13,099 nt of DNA from GCA-2718035 sp964435285 (GTDB lineage: Bacteria > Bacteroidota > Bacteroidia > Flavobacteriales > TMED113), in assembly GCA_964435285.1 (NCBI GenBank), contig CAYSYA010000016.1, forward strand, positions 1 to 13,099, written 5' to 3'. Numbering within the stretch: position 1 is the first letter of the stretch; every line of letters starts with the position of its first letter. A program made the translations under genes and the position numbers. Below, piece after piece: positions 13,062 to 13,099 of this stretch. A model generated the notes under the pieces. It had not been told where the DNA came from, ran no database searches, and saw only the letters and a list, made by a program, of their open reading frames with translations.

Positions 13062-13099
13062 TATAATTTCTTTATATTAAAAATAAGTTTTTTAATTTT

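Overview
This is a very AT-rich, densely packed window with twelve genes I accept as real. It most likely comes from a marine member of the Bacteroidota, close to Flavobacteriales. Four things point there: two secreted proteins end in a short type IX secretion (T9SS)-like C-terminal tail; one carries the Cys/Asp 'GCTD...NFD...DDGSC' repeats familiar from marine flavobacteria; no start codon has a recognisable Shine-Dalgarno sequence upstream, and A/T-rich leaders are seen instead; and a photolyase/SRPBCC/SDR/DoxX gene neighbourhood of the kind found in sunlit-surface flavobacteria is present. No rRNA, tRNA, CRISPR array, insertion sequence or phage gene was seen. No gap between genes exceeds about 100 bases.

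Left part (1-1795, minus strand): a secreted PQQ-like beta-propeller protein with a T9SS-like tail, followed 24 bp downstream by a small DUF2200 protein.

Light/UV neighbourhood (1823-4886): on the plus strand, an SRPBCC protein and a cryptochrome/photolyase of the prokaryotic (6-4)/FeS-BCP (PhrB-like) family. Converging on them from the minus strand are a DoxX-like membrane protein and a divergent SDR. The photolyase appears to have lost all four iron-sulfur cysteines. The SDR has lost the catalytic Tyr and two of the three nucleotide-loop glycines. The four genes plausibly form one functional module for coping with light or UV.

Cell-surface part (4987-9222): a 996-residue secreted parallel beta-helix protein with six GCTD-type repeats, a thrombospondin-3-like calcium motif and a T9SS-like tail, meeting a convergent exported CapA-family metallophosphatase-like protein.

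Right part (9306-13061): a tight plus-strand operon of a Cas4/RecB-like PD-(D/E)xK nuclease fused to a DUF2779 RNase H-like exonuclease, an unrecognised two-TM cysteine-bearing protein, and a hotdog thioesterase. Facing it on the minus strand are a cold-shock protein and a THUMP-domain rRNA methyltransferase.

All three convergent junctions (3816/3820, 7977/7981, 11651/11655) leave exactly 3 bp between stop codons, and all plus-strand operon junctions are 5 bp or tighter, so the genome looks streamlined. The points most worth following up are the cluster-less photolyase with its Tyr-less SDR partner, and the nuclease/exonuclease fusion with its orphan membrane protein.
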